Source of the DNA: Vreelandella malpeensis
GTDB taxonomy: Bacteria > Pseudomonadota > Gammaproteobacteria > Pseudomonadales > Halomonadaceae
Assembly (NCBI RefSeq): GCF_020622355.1
Contig: NZ_WHVL01000001.1
Location: forward strand, 1 to 64,000
Direction: 5' to 3'
DNA: 64,000 bases
Shown: in pieces, positions 21,583 through 30,758 of the stretch
Layout: each line of letters opens with the position of its first letter
Position numbering within the stretch: the first letter of the stretch is position 1
Program-made: the position numbers and the translations under genes
Notes under the pieces: generated by a model
Told to the model about the DNA's origin: nothing
What the model saw: the letters and a program-made list of their open reading frames with translations, nothing else
The model's database searches: none

Positions 21583-23118
21583 TTATTCTTCGGCCTCTTC
21601 GGTTTCCTCGATGGACGTACTCACGGACTTGTTCAACCGCGCTTCTTGCGCAGGAAGGCGTTCGTGCGCCATGGCAACATCACTATTGATAGGCTCGGCC
21701 ATCGATGCGGGGGCGCCTTCGGGCTTATCGAGCAGCCAACGATTCCACTGCCTTGGCAGTACACAAGGCGCATTGAAGCTTGCCGGGGCGCTGCGCCAGG
21801 GCTGGTGGCGCGCGATACCGACATCGAACGCACCGAGCTCCGGCAGCCAGTGGGCCACGTAGAGTCCCTTGGGGTCATAGTGCCTGGCCTGCTTGAGCAC
21901 ATTGAAGTAGCGGTCCTTGCGTCCATCACGCCCGAGCCCGGCGATGTGTCCCCAATTGCCCCAGTTGTTGGCCGGGTCGTAGTCGATGAGACAGTGCTCG
22001 AACCACCAGGCACCCAAGCGCCAATCCACTTCGAGGTCGTTGACCAGAAAGCTCGCCACGTTCTGGCGTGACCGGCTGGAGATCCAGCCGGTGTATCGCA
22101 ACTCGAGCATGGCGGCATCGATGAACGGCACCCCGGTTTTGCCCTCGCGCCACAGGTCGAACCTCTCGCAAGGCACCGGAATGGTGGTATCTCCGAACAG
22201 CGCCGCCCCTTCGACCTGGGCATTGCGATGGAAGTAATCGCGCCATAGAAGCTCGAAGACGATCCATTGGCTGGATTCGTTGGCGCCGTTGACCGCTTCC
22301 CAGGCTTTGACTTCCTTGTAAACCTGACGCGCCGACAGACAGCCATGGGCCAGCCAGGGCGAAAAGCGCGTCGAGAAGTTGGCGCCGAGCAGGCCGTTAC
22401 GAGTCTTCTTGTAGGATTCGGCGCCATTTTGCTGCCAGAGATAATGATGCAGGCGCTGGTGGGCAGCGGCCTCCCCCCCCATGAAAACGAATCCCTGACG
22501 ATCGTCCGGAAGCCAGAAGGCGCTCTCCTCGCTTACCGCCTTTAGCGGCGGAAAACCGCGGGAAGCATCTTCAGGCCAGCCCGGGAGCGTAAAGGGTGCG
22601 TTGACCGCCTCCTTGAAGGCCCACTGTTTCTCGACACGCTGGCGAAACGCGCTGAAACTCGCCGGCATGTCGTCGAGCTCGAAGGGGAGTTCGTCAGTAT
22701 CGAACAGATAACCGCTCTCGAGTCGCTCGAGGGTGGCACAGGGGGGCAGTCCCTCGGCCACGCGATCGATTCGTTGGCTCTCTTCAAATCCTGAATGGGA
22801 CGCCACGCGAACGCTTCGCGCCTGATAACGCTCGGCCAGCTGTACAACTATTGATGAGGGATCGCCGATGCGTACCGAAAGATCACTACCGAGCTGTAGA
22901 AGCTCCCCGCGCAGTGCCATCAGGCTTTGCCACAGAAACCGCAACCGAGCAGGCCCGAGGCGCGGCGTCGATTCGCCGAGCAGACTCGCATCGAGTAGAC
23001 GCTGATCGAGGACATACAGGCAGATCAATTGATCGGGCCTTGAATCGAACTGCAGCAAGGGGTTGTCCGCCACGCGCAAGTTGTCGTGCAGCCAGACAAT
23101 ATCGGTAGTGATGTTCAT
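21583..23118 (-). CDS. DASH-family cryptochrome/photolyase
   Basis: This 511-residue flavoprotein of the cryptochrome-DASH group is expected to repair cyclobutane pyrimidine dimers in single-stranded DNA and/or act in light sensing. The photolyase domain starts IVWLHDNLRVADNPLL. The FAD-binding C-terminal half contains RYTGWISSRSRQNVASF, DWRLGAWWFE and YDPANNWGNWGHIAGLG, characteristic DASH motifs. The tail after residue 450 is a low-complexity extension ending in an acidic EETEEAEE stretch. The ATG at 23118 follows a GGAGG site. A palindrome lies about 230 bp upstream. Confidence 0.93.
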   Translation of the reverse strand: MNITTDIVWLHDNLRVADNPLLQFDSRPDQLICLYVLDQRLLDASLLGESTPRLGPARLRFLWQSLMALRGELLQLGSDLSVRIGDPSSIVVQLAERYQARSVRVASHSGFEESQRIDRVAEGLPPCATLERLESGYLFDTDELPFELDDMPASFSAFRQRVEKQWAFKEAVNAPFTLPGWPEDASRGFPPLKAVSEESAFWLPDDRQGFVFMGGEAAAHQRLHHYLWQQNGAESYKKTRNGLLGANFSTRFSPWLAHGCLSARQVYKEVKAWEAVNGANESSQWIVFELLWRDYFHRNAQVEGAALFGDTTIPVPCERFDLWREGKTGVPFIDAAMLELRYTGWISSRSRQNVASFLVNDLEVDWRLGAWWFEHCLIDYDPANNWGNWGHIAGLGRDGRKDRYFNVLKQARHYDPKGLYVAHWLPELGAFDVGIARHQPWRSAPASFNAPCVLPRQWNRWLLDKPEGAPASMAEPINSDVAMAHERLPAQEARLNKSVSTSIEETEEAEE

Positions 23119-23342
23119 GCTAGGAGCCTCCCAAGCGTGCTTTGCCAACGTCGCGAATCCAAGCGTTGCAACCGCGTGAATCCACCACGTCAGCCGTGCA
23201 TCCATCGTCGCTAGAACTATGGGCGCAGGCATAGAACGCGATCATCGTAGGCTTTTGATACCTTGATATTAAATACTGGGTCTTGAGTACGTCAGAGCTT
23301 TTCTTCAAGCGTTTCGACATGTGATACCTGAACACATTGTCT

Positions 23343-23364
23343 TATACAATACAATTATTGTACA
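23343..23364. promoter_or_regulatory. Inverted repeat upstream of the cryptochrome gene (candidate light-regulator operator)
   Basis: On the minus strand the site reads TGTACA-N10-TGTATA. It includes a perfect 7-bp inverted repeat TACAATA / TATTGTA with a 4-nt loop (23345-23362). It lies in an AT-rich promoter-like block upstream of the DASH cryptochrome gene. From memory, LitR-type MerR regulators in Pseudomonas bind T(G/A)TACA-N12-TGTA(C/T)A; the half-sites match but the spacer is 10 here. Confidence 0.5.
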
Positions 23365-23405
23365 TAAATAATGGACTAATTTTTTACATTATCAAGCGGC
23401 AACAC

Positions 23406-23433
23406 GAAAAAAAACCGCCTTGGAGAGGCGGTT
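23406..23433 (-). terminator. Rho-independent terminator of the Mrp operon
   Basis: On the minus strand an 8-bp stem AACCGCCT / AGGCGGTT with a 5-nt loop is followed by a long T-run (8 T). It lies about 50 nt after the mrpG stop. Confidence 0.93.
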
Positions 23434-23481
23434 TAAATATTAACTCATGTTATGACAATCAAGGGTAAAAGCCGTCAACGC

Positions 23482-23886
23482 TTACTCGGGATCGCTTTCA
23501 CGCGGTACGCGGCGAGCGTTTTCCTGTGTTTCAAGTCCGCTTTTCAACTCGTGTGTCAGCGGGTCGTAATTGGGCTTGAGCTCATCCTTGACGGTGCCGC
23601 TCCAGAGCTTAGAGCCGACAAAGTAGCCCGCTCGCCCGATCACATGCGCGGCGACCGGCGCCGTCATCAGAATGAACAGGATGATAGCGAAGGAGCGTGC
23701 CACCACGCCCACTTCGGCGAAATGCATCGCCGAGGCGAGCATGATCAGAATGACCCCGAGCGCCGCCGCCTTGGTCGTCGCGTGCATGCGGGTCAAAAGA
23801 TCCGGCAAACGCACAAGACCGATGGCGGCCAGCAGAATGAACAGTGACCCGCTGAGTAAAAGCGTACCCTTGACGACCTCAATCAT
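23482..23886 (-). CDS. mrpG: Mrp Na+/H+ antiporter subunit G
   Basis: This 134-residue membrane subunit has three hydrophobic segments, with the family motif GLVRLPDLLTRMHATTKAAALG after the first. It is the last gene of the seven-gene Mrp operon (A to G on the minus strand). I took the ATG at 23886, preceded by GGAGG; it overlaps the mrpF stop by 8 bp. The C-terminal hydrophilic tail (about residues 100-134) is longer than in many homologues. The subunit is needed for assembly of the complex. Confidence 0.94.
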   Translation of the reverse strand: MIEVVKGTLLLSGSLFILLAAIGLVRLPDLLTRMHATTKAAALGVILIMLASAMHFAEVGVVARSFAIILFILMTAPVAAHVIGRAGYFVGSKLWSGTVKDELKPNYDPLTHELKSGLETQENARRVPRESDPE

Positions 23887-24148
23887 CCCTGGGGCCTCCT
23901 CTTTCCAGAAAGCGTGCAAAACCGATGGCGGCCAGAAAGCCCATCAGCGCGATCACGATGGCAGCGTCGAGAAAGCTCGCCACCTCCGACTGAACCGCAT
24001 ACACCCCGACGAGCCCCACCACGGTGGTGGAGAAAAGCTCGAGGGCCACCACGCGGTCTGGCAGGCTCGGCCCCCGCACCACACGAACGAAGGTGAGCAC
24101 GAGGGCCAGCCCCATGATCACCTGACAGATCAAAATCACGGTACTCAT
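23879..24148 (-). CDS. mrpF: Mrp Na+/H+ antiporter subunit F
   Basis: This 89-residue protein has three membrane segments and the family motif VVRGPSLPDRVVALELFSTTVVG. Its start overlaps the mrpE stop (TGATG) and its end overlaps the mrpG start, consistent with tight coupling. As in other group 1 Mrp systems it is one of the small membrane subunits needed for transport activity. Confidence 0.94.
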   Translation of the reverse strand: MSTVILICQVIMGLALVLTFVRVVRGPSLPDRVVALELFSTTVVGLVGVYAVQSEVASFLDAAIVIALMGFLAAIGFARFLERGGPRDD

Positions 24149-24621
24149 CAGCGAAACAGCTCCAGTGCGCGGTGCTCCATTTCCTTGAGATTGCGACGCA
24201 GCTCATCCTCGTCGTCGAGGAACATGGCGTGAATGTAGAGCACTCGCCGGTCGTCGGAGACGTCCAGGCTCAGCGTCCCCGGCGTCAGCGAGATCAGGTT
24301 CGCCACCAGGGTGATCTCCATTTCGGTACGCGCCGACAGCGGCAGTGCGATCACCCCCGGCTTCATGTGCCAGGGCGGGGTCAGGATATCGAAGCCCACA
24401 CGAAGGTTCGCCTGCACCAGCTCCTTGATGAAAAAGCCGATGAAGCGAACGATACGCGGGATGCGGGCCGGATACCCCTTGAGCGCTTCCACCTGATGCT
24501 CGATCAGCACCAGGGCGATATAGCCGAACACCATGCCCACCAGCAGGTTGAGGCCGGTGAAGTCACCGCTGAGCAGTACCCAGGCAAGCCCGAGCAGAAG
24601 GTTCCAGATCGCACCGGTCAT
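24148..24621 (-). CDS. mrpE: Mrp Na+/H+ antiporter subunit E
   Basis: This 157-residue subunit has an N-terminal pair of membrane helices (NLLLGLAWVLLSGDFTGLNL), a short basic segment, then a soluble beta-rich domain with the conserved NLISLTPGTLSLDV motif. The ATG at 24621 is chosen because homology starts there; it overlaps mrpD by 4 bp. The longer in-frame extension upstream overlaps mrpD in another frame and is not real. Confidence 0.94.
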   Translation of the reverse strand: MTGAIWNLLLGLAWVLLSGDFTGLNLLVGMVFGYIALVLIEHQVEALKGYPARIPRIVRFIGFFIKELVQANLRVGFDILTPPWHMKPGVIALPLSARTEMEITLVANLISLTPGTLSLDVSDDRRVLYIHAMFLDDEDELRRNLKEMEHRALELFR

Positions 24622-26219
24622 GGTAGCTCCTCCCCGGGTTCCCTGACGGCTTCGGCGTCGAGCTCGAGCGGCTCGACGACGGTGGCTTCGGTATCGCCGG
24701 GCGCGCCCAGCACCGCTTCGATATACCCGTCGGGCGCGAACAGCTGATCGCCGATGATGTTCATGACCTGCATGATCGGCTCGGCGAACACGCCGATCAG
24801 AAGCGATATGAAGGCCAACACCACCACCGGTAAATACATCAGCCACAGGCTCGGCTTCAGAAGCCGCCCATCGTCACCGACCGGCGTCTGCGCGGCAGGC
24901 ACCAGGTTGTCCTCGGGAAGCGCCTTCCAGAACACCTCGTTCCAGATCTTCACCATCGAGTAGAGGGTCATCAGCCCCACCGCCAGGGCAAAGCCGGTGG
25001 CGACGTAGGCCTCGGCTTCGAGGCCGGCGCGAATCAGGACGAACTTGGCGAAGAAGCCGGAAAGCGGCGGAACCCCGGCCAGCGAGAACGCCGAGACGAA
25101 AAACGCCACCGCGAGCCAGGGCCGCTGGCGATAGAGCCCGCCCATCTTCTTGAGCTGGTAGGTGCCCTGCAGGCGGTGGGTGATGCCGCTGATCAAGAAG
25201 AGATTCGTCTTCACCACGATGTTGTGCATGATCGCGAACACCCCGCCGGCGATGGCCAGCGGCGTGTAGATCGCAAGCCCGAGGATCATGTAGCCGATCT
25301 GACTGACGATATGAAACGACAGGATGCGGCGAAACTCATACTGGGTCGCCGCACCGAGCACGCCGGTCACCATGGTGAATACCGCCCCCCACAGCATGAT
25401 TTCCTGCAGGTAGTCCATGGTCTGATCGAAGATGAGCGTGAACACGCGAAAAAGCGAATAGACCCCCACCTTGGTCAAGAGCCCGGCGAACAGCGCCGAT
25501 ACCGCCACTGGCGGCGTGTGGTAGGACGCCGGCAGCCAGAAGAACAGCGGAAAGGCGGCGGCCTTGATGCCGAAGGCGACCATGAACATCACCGCCAGCA
25601 CCTCGACCATGCCCGCGTGCTCCACCTGGTCCATGCGCAGGGCGATGTCCGCCATGTTGAGCGTTCCCACGGTACCGTACAGAAGTCCGATGGCGGTGAG
25701 AAAGATCACCGAGGCGAGCAGGTTCAAGGTCACGTACTTGATCGCCCCTTCCATCTGCGCCCGCTCCCCCCCCAGGATCAGAAGCGCGAAGGAGGCCACC
25801 AGCATCACCTCGAACCACACGTAGAGGTTGAAGATGTCGCCGGTCAGAAAGGCCCCGGCCACGCCCGCCAGCAGCAGGTGCATCAACGGGTAGTAGCCGA
25901 ATTTCTCGTGACCGCGACCGGTGGCGGCGAGCGAATAGATGCCCATGGCGAGGCCGATGATCCCGGTCAGCAGGATCATCACGGCGCTGAGCATGTCGGC
26001 GATCAGCGTGATGCCGAAAGGCGCCGGCCAGCTGCCCATCTGCATGGTGATGTAGCCATCGCCGAGCACCTCGACGAACAGCCAGAGGCTGACGCCGAGC
26101 AGCGCGACATTGCCCGCCACGGCGAGAAAGCGCTGCATGGGACGCGAGCGCCAGAACATCAGCGACAGCGCCCCGGACAACAGCGGCAGCAGAACGGGAA
26201 GTGCGACTTCGGGCCTCAC
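24618..26219 (-). CDS. mrpD: Mrp Na+/H+ antiporter subunit D
   Basis: This 533-residue proton-pumping-like subunit is homologous to complex I NuoM/NuoN, with about fourteen membrane helices. The conserved Glu in [14 protein letters not shown] and the Lys-containing helices around [15 protein letters not shown] are part of the proton path. The start is a GTG at 26219 that overlaps the mrpC stop by 4 bp. The C-terminal 60 residues are hydrophilic and acidic. Confidence 0.95.
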   Translation of the reverse strand: MRPEVALPVLLPLLSGALSLMFWRSRPMQRFLAVAGNVALLGVSLWLFVEVLGDGYITMQMGSWPAPFGITLIADMLSAVMILLTGIIGLAMGIYSLAATGRGHEKFGYYPLMHLLLAGVAGAFLTGDIFNLYVWFEVMLVASFALLILGGERAQMEGAIKYVTLNLLASVIFLTAIGLLYGTVGTLNMADIALRMDQVEHAGMVEVLAVMFMVAFGIKAAAFPLFFWLPASYHTPPVAVSALFAGLLTKVGVYSLFRVFTLIFDQTMDYLQEIMLWGAVFTMVTGVLGAATQYEFRRILSFHIVSQIGYMILGLAIYTPLAIAGGVFAIMHNIVVKTNLFLISGITHRLQGTYQLKKMGGLYRQRPWLAVAFFVSAFSLAGVPPLSGFFAKFVLIRAGLEAEAYVATGFALAVGLMTLYSMVKIWNEVFWKALPEDNLVPAAQTPVGDDGRLLKPSLWLMYLPVVVLAFISLLIGVFAEPIMQVMNIIGDQLFAPDGYIEAVLGAPGDTEATVVEPLELDAEAVREPGEELP

Positions 26220-26563
26220 GTATCGGTATCCTTCATCTTGTCCAGATCATCCGCCTTGACGATTTCGTAGGCGCGGCGAATCAGTACCACGGCGAAGGCC
26301 AGCACCCCGAAGGCGATGACGATGGCGGTGAGCACCACCGCCTGGGGCAGCGGGTCCGCCACCTGGCCCAGCGGCTGCGACATGCCTTCGGGAATCAAGG
26401 GCGGCGCGCCGCGGGTCATGCCCGCCGTGGTAAAGATCAGAAGGTTGGCGGCATTGGACAAGAGCAGCAGCCCGATCACCAGCTTCACGATCGAGCGCCG
26501 CAGCATCATGAAAATGGCGGTGGCGTAGAGAAGCCCGATCGCCAGGGCCATCAACGGTTCCAT
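26216..26563 (-). CDS. mrpC: Mrp Na+/H+ antiporter subunit C
   Basis: This 115-residue protein has three membrane helices and is homologous to NuoK of complex I, with the motif [10 protein letters not shown] and [16 protein letters not shown]. The ATG at 26563 follows AAGGAGG. It is coupled to mrpD, and 18 bp separate it from mrpB. Confidence 0.95.
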   Translation of the reverse strand: MEPLMALAIGLLYATAIFMMLRRSIVKLVIGLLLLSNAANLLIFTTAGMTRGAPPLIPEGMSQPLGQVADPLPQAVVLTAIVIAFGVLAFAVVLIRRAYEIVKADDLDKMKDTDT

Positions 26564-26581
26564 AGGTACCCTCCTTGCAGG

Positions 26582-27013
26582 TCACGGTTCATCCTTGTCG
26601 ACCTCCATCAGCGCCATCACCATGCCGATCACCGAGCCCAGCACGGCCAGATACACCCCCACGTCGAAGATCAGTGGCGTCGAGGCCTTGAAGTCGATCA
26701 CCGGAATGGTCCACCACTGGGCGGTGAGAAACGGCTGATCCATGAACCAGGCGGGCACGATGGAGATCATGCCGAGCAATAGCCCCGCGCCGATCAGATC
26801 GCGCGGGTCGAGCATGCGCAGCACCTCTCGAGTGGCGCTGACCCCGAAGGCGAACAGGTAGAGCGTGAATGCCCCGGCCGCGACCAGCCCCGCGATGAAG
26901 CCTCCACCGGGCTCGTCATGACCGCGCAGCAGCAGGAACACCGAGAACATCAGCTGCAGCGGCATCAGAAAGCGCGCCGCCGTGTTGAGAATGATCGTGC
27001 CTGACTTAACCAT
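26582..27013 (-). CDS. mrpB: Mrp Na+/H+ antiporter subunit B
   Basis: This 143-residue protein has four membrane helices and the family motif [21 protein letters not shown]. It is encoded separately from MrpA, as in group 1 (seven-gene) Mrp operons. The ATG at 27013 overlaps the mrpA end by 8 bp and follows GGAGG. Confidence 0.95.
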   Translation of the reverse strand: MVKSGTIILNTAARFLMPLQLMFSVFLLLRGHDEPGGGFIAGLVAAGAFTLYLFAFGVSATREVLRMLDPRDLIGAGLLLGMISIVPAWFMDQPFLTAQWWTIPVIDFKASTPLIFDVGVYLAVLGSVIGMVMALMEVDKDEP

Positions 27014-29360
27014 CGTAGGGCTCCTCCTTGACCGCCGGCTTGCCGGTACCGCTCGCCTTCCCTTCCCCGGGCGTGACGTGGCGCAGTTTCAGCATGGCGA
27101 TGACCCCGATGGCGGCCAGCGCCAGCACGAACATCTCGCCCAGCGTATCCAGCGCCCGGTAGTCCACCAGGATGACGTTGACGATGTTGCGCCCATAAGC
27201 GAGCGGCGCGCTGTTCTCTACCATGTAGGTCGAGATGGGCTCGAACTGATCGATGCTCCAGGCGGTGATGATCAGCAGAAAGATCAGCACGCCCATCGCG
27301 GCGGCGGTGGCACCATCGCGAATGCGCTCCAGGCTGGTCGACAGGTTGGAGAAGCGCGGCAGCCGGAACAGCACCAGTACCAGCAGAATGACCGTCAGCG
27401 TCTCGACCAGCAGCTGCGTGATGCCCAGATCCGGCGCGCTGAACAGGATGAAGATCAGCGCGATGGAAAAGCCCATGATGCCGACCGAGACCACCGCGCC
27501 CAGCCGCGAGCGCGAGACGGTGGCGAACAGCGCCCCCATGGCCATGGTGCCGACCACGATGATCTCGTGAAAGCGCACGTCCAGGGAAAAGTCGAGCAGC
27601 GGGGAGTGACGCACCAGGATCGACTGCCCGATCAGGGCGATCAGCACCACCAGCATCACCAGGATGTAGTTGCGCATGTAGCCGTTTTGCAGGATCCGCG
27701 TCTGCCACTCGGCGAAGCGCTCGATGCCGCGAAGGCTGGCATCGAACCCGGCCTCCGGCCCGCGACGCTGGATAGGCGCCAGGATGGACAGCCGCCCGCG
27801 CACGCCATCCCAGCGCTTGAAGAGCAGAAAGCCGAGCGCCAGGCTCACGATCGACAGGATCAGCGCCGTGTTCACCCCGTACCAGAGCGACAGCGATACA
27901 TCGAGGCGCGTGCCCACCACCGAGCTTGCCGCCGCGGTCAGCAGCGCATCCCCGCCTAACAGCGCGGGCGCAAGCCCGAGCGCCAGTGAAATGGCCGCCA
28001 GCAGGCCCGGCCCCAGCAGCATGCTGAAGGGGGCCTCGTGGGGCTCTTTCGGGGTCTGGCGACGCTCGCCGAAGAAAGGTCGAAGCGCGATGATCGCTGC
28101 CACCGCGATGGTCAGCACCGCCGAGGCGAAGGCCATCACGATCAGCAGCGCCGCAAACCCTTCGGCTCCCAGCACTGCCTCGAGCATGAGCTCCTTGCCG
28201 ATGAAACCGAACAGTGGCGGCACCCCGGAGAGCGACAGCGCCGCCACGCAGGCGATCGTCGCCGTCACCGGCATGCTGGAGCGCAACCCGCCCATGGCGC
28301 TCACGTCCTTGGTGCCGGTCTCGTGATCCAGGATGCCCGCCACCATGAACAGCGCCCCCTTGTACAGCGAGTGCGCCAGCAAGAAGGTGACGAAGGCAGT
28401 CATGGCGTAGTCAGTACCGATGCCCAGCAGCATGGTGAGCGTACCCAGCGCCATGATCGTGGAGTAGGCCAGAAGCTTCTTGATGTTGGTGTGGTGAATG
28501 GCCAGGAACGCCCCGGTCAGCATGGTGACAGCGCCGACCAGGGACAGCGTGGTGATCCAGAGTCCCGTACCGCCGAGCTCCGGCGAAAGCCGCGCCATCA
28601 GGTAGATGCCCGCCTTGACCATGGTGGCCGAGTGCAGGTAGGCCGAGACCGGCGTGGGAGCGGCCATGGCATTGGGTAGCCAGAAATGGAACGGGAACTG
28701 CGCCGACTTGGTGAACGCGCCCAGCAGCAGGCAGATCACCATCGGTGTGTAGAGCGCGTGCTGGCGAAGGTCCTCGCCGCCGGCCAGGATCTCGGAGAAC
28801 GACCAGGCGCCGCCGGCGATGCCCAGAAGCGTCAACCCCCCCATCAGCGCCAAGCCCCCGGCCACGGTGACGAACAGCCCTTGGCGTGCGGACTTGCGCG
28901 AGGCAAGGTCGGTATGGTTGAAGCCGATCAGAAGGTAGGACGTGACGCTGGTCAACTCCCAGAAAACGAACAGGGTCAAAAGCCCGTCCGCCATCACCAA
29001 GCCCAGCATCGACATCATGAAGCCGAGTATCGCCAGGTGAAAGCGCGCCATATCGGGACTGCCGCGCAGGTAGCCCCCGGCATAGATCAGCACACACGTC
29101 CCGATCACGCAGATCAAAAGCCCGAACAGCAGCGACAGACCATCGAGCATGAACGTCAGGCTGATGCCCAGCGACGGGACCCACTGCCACTCGAGCAGCA
29201 GCGGCCCTTCGCCGATCACGACGTCTGCCTGGGTCAGAAGCCACGCCGCGATCGACGCCGGAAACAGCGCCAACACGAAACTTGCCTGCTGACCGAACCA
29301 GCGATTCAAGAGCGGCGCGGAGGCGGCCAGAACGAAGCCTAACAGGACGGCGAGCTGCAT
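27006..29360 (-). CDS. mrpA: Mrp Na+/H+ antiporter subunit A
   Basis: This 784-residue largest subunit is homologous to NuoL plus a C-terminal NuoJ-like (DUF4040) domain. About twenty membrane helices are visible. The conserved Glu lies in [18 protein letters not shown], and a Lys/His-rich helix surrounds [14 protein letters not shown]. The C-terminal part has [31 protein letters not shown] split over two helices. The ATG at 29360 follows AGGAGA at 9 nt; the frame continues upstream without family likeness. It exchanges cytoplasmic Na+ for protons, supporting salt and alkali tolerance. Confidence 0.95.
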   Translation of the reverse strand: MQLAVLLGFVLAASAPLLNRWFGQQASFVLALFPASIAAWLLTQADVVIGEGPLLLEWQWVPSLGISLTFMLDGLSLLFGLLICVIGTCVLIYAGGYLRGSPDMARFHLAILGFMMSMLGLVMADGLLTLFVFWELTSVTSYLLIGFNHTDLASRKSARQGLFVTVAGGLALMGGLTLLGIAGGAWSFSEILAGGEDLRQHALYTPMVICLLLGAFTKSAQFPFHFWLPNAMAAPTPVSAYLHSATMVKAGIYLMARLSPELGGTGLWITTLSLVGAVTMLTGAFLAIHHTNIKKLLAYSTIMALGTLTMLLGIGTDYAMTAFVTFLLAHSLYKGALFMVAGILDHETGTKDVSAMGGLRSSMPVTATIACVAALSLSGVPPLFGFIGKELMLEAVLGAEGFAALLIVMAFASAVLTIAVAAIIALRPFFGERRQTPKEPHEAPFSMLLGPGLLAAISLALGLAPALLGGDALLTAAASSVVGTRLDVSLSLWYGVNTALILSIVSLALGFLLFKRWDGVRGRLSILAPIQRRGPEAGFDASLRGIERFAEWQTRILQNGYMRNYILVMLVVLIALIGQSILVRHSPLLDFSLDVRFHEIIVVGTMAMGALFATVSRSRLGAVVSVGIMGFSIALIFILFSAPDLGITQLLVETLTVILLVLVLFRLPRFSNLSTSLERIRDGATAAAMGVLIFLLIITAWSIDQFEPISTYMVENSAPLAYGRNIVNVILVDYRALDTLGEMFVLALAAIGVIAMLKLRHVTPGEGKASGTGKPAVKEEPYDG

Positions 29361-29551
29361 CTGACGAATTCTCCTGGGTAGTGACCGCCGTACGCCGGCG
29401 CTGCTCGGTGCATCCATCACCGAAGCGTTGAATAAAGGTGATTCTAAAGTCGTAGACTTTATACCAGCCGGCCCCGGGTTTCCAGGCTTCAAAACCTCGA
29501 ACAAATGCTTAGCAAGCTATATTAATACTTGATAAGCCTTGGGAAATTATG

Positions 29552-30634
29552 TCATTGCGGCGTTGAAAGCCAGCCCGCGAGCTCCGATTCGAGGATGTCG
29601 ACGAGCGCCTCTACATGATCGTCGCGATCGTTCAGGCAGGGAATGTAGCTGAAGGTCTCGCCGCCGGCGTGCAGGAAACTTTCGCGAATCTCCTCTTGAA
29701 TCTCCTCGAGGGTTTCGACACAGTCCGATGAGAAAGCCGGCGAGATCACCGCGATGTGCTTGTGCCCCTGGCGGGCGAGCTCGGCGACGTGCTCGACGGT
29801 CTGCGGGCCCACCCACTTCTCCGGGCCGAACTGGGACTGGAAGGCGGTATCGATCTCTTCGCGCTCGAAGCCCAGCGTCTCGCGCAGAAGCCGCGTGGTC
29901 TTCTGGCAGTGGCAGTGGTAGGGGTCACCCTCCAGCAAGTAGCGCTCCGGCACGCCGTGATAGCTGGCCACCAGCTTGCTCGGGCGAGTATCGAAGCCGG
30001 CGTAGGCCTCCTCGACAGAGTTGGCCAGCGCCCGCAGGTAGCTCGGGTGATCGAAGTAGGCGGGTACGGTACGAAGTGCCGGCTGCCACTTCATCTTCAT
30101 CAGGCTGCGAAACGCCTGGTCATTGGCAGTGGCGGTGGTCGGCGAGCCGTACTGCGGATAGAGCGGGAAGAACACGATGCGCTCGCAGCCCTCGGCCTGC
30201 AGACGCTCGAGCACGCTGGGCGTGGAGGGATTGCCGTAGCGCATGCAGAAGTCCACCTCGACCGCATCGCCATGCAGCGCTTTCAGTTGGGCGGCGACCT
30301 TGGCGGTCTGCGCGCGGGTGATGGTCAAAAGCGGGCTCTCGTCGGCCTCGGTGTTCCAGATGCTCTTGTACGCCTTGCCCGACGAGAACGGCCGCTTGGT
30401 CAGGATGATCGTCTGCAACAGCGGCTGCCATTTCCAGCGCGCGTAATCCACCACCCGCTGATCGGACAGGAACTCGTTGAGGTAGCGACGCATCGACCAG
30501 TAGTCGGTCGCATCCGGCGTTCCCAGATTGGCCAGCACCACGCCCACCTTCTTGCGGGCCACCGGTGGATGGGATTCCGGCGCGTGGGCCAGGCGCCCTT
30601 CGCAGGGCCGGTCCGTTGACATGCTCTCGCTCAT
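29552..30634 (-). CDS. hemH: Ferrochelatase
   Basis: This 360-residue enzyme inserts Fe2+ into protoporphyrin IX in the last step of protoheme synthesis. Landmarks are VLANLGTPDATDYWSMRRYL near the N-terminus, the metal-site His in SYHGVPERYL, and the Glu-containing SSDCVETLEEI at the active site. The N-terminal 30 residues are extra and probably disordered. The ATG at 30634 follows AAGGAG at 8 nt. It is divergent from the photolyase gene and 190 bp upstream of mrpA on the same strand. Confidence 0.96.
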   Translation of the reverse strand: MSESMSTDRPCEGRLAHAPESHPPVARKKVGVVLANLGTPDATDYWSMRRYLNEFLSDQRVVDYARWKWQPLLQTIILTKRPFSSGKAYKSIWNTEADESPLLTITRAQTAKVAAQLKALHGDAVEVDFCMRYGNPSTPSVLERLQAEGCERIVFFPLYPQYGSPTTATANDQAFRSLMKMKWQPALRTVPAYFDHPSYLRALANSVEEAYAGFDTRPSKLVASYHGVPERYLLEGDPYHCHCQKTTRLLRETLGFEREEIDTAFQSQFGPEKWVGPQTVEHVAELARQGHKHIAVISPAFSSDCVETLEEIQEEIRESFLHAGGETFSYIPCLNDRDDHVEALVDILESELAGWLSTPQ

Positions 30635-30716
30635 GGCAGTCGCTCCTTCGAAATCAATCAAGCCGAGTGGGTCGAGGGCGAAAAGCTTACCATCTTTCGG
30701 TGTTTCGGCAGTATGA

Positions 30717-30746
30717 AGTTATACTATCGACATCATCTGTATAACT
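30717..30746. promoter_or_regulatory. Inverted repeat upstream of the FeS photolyase (candidate light-regulator operator)
   Basis: A perfect 8-bp inverted repeat AGTTATAC / GTATAACT is separated by 14 nt and ends 12 nt before the photolyase start. Read as half-sites it is TATACT-N12-TGTATA, which differs by one base from the LitR-type consensus as I remember it, T(G/A)TACA-N12-TGTA(C/T)A. It may regulate the photolyase and perhaps divergent hemH. Confidence 0.5.
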
Positions 30747-30758
30747 GCGGATCAACTC

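Larger units (their letters stand above)
23119..23481. other. Intergenic region between cryptochrome and Mrp operon
   Basis: About 360 bp between two minus-strand genes. It holds the Mrp terminator, a palindrome, an AT-rich block (23330-23410) that is probably the cryptochrome promoter, and an in-frame extension of the cryptochrome gene that does not look like the family. A 71-codon reading frame at 23120-23335 is possible but has no recognisable similarity. Confidence 0.6.

Noticed and set aside
23120..23335. 71-residue minus-strand frame between the palindrome and the cryptochrome
   Set aside because: It has a possible start soon after the promoter-like block and ends at the cryptochrome start, but no similarity or strong ribosome site supports it.
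29361..29551. Separate promoter for the Mrp operon
   Set aside because: A promoter is plausible in this AT-richer gap, but no -35/-10 pair with correct spacing could be supported.
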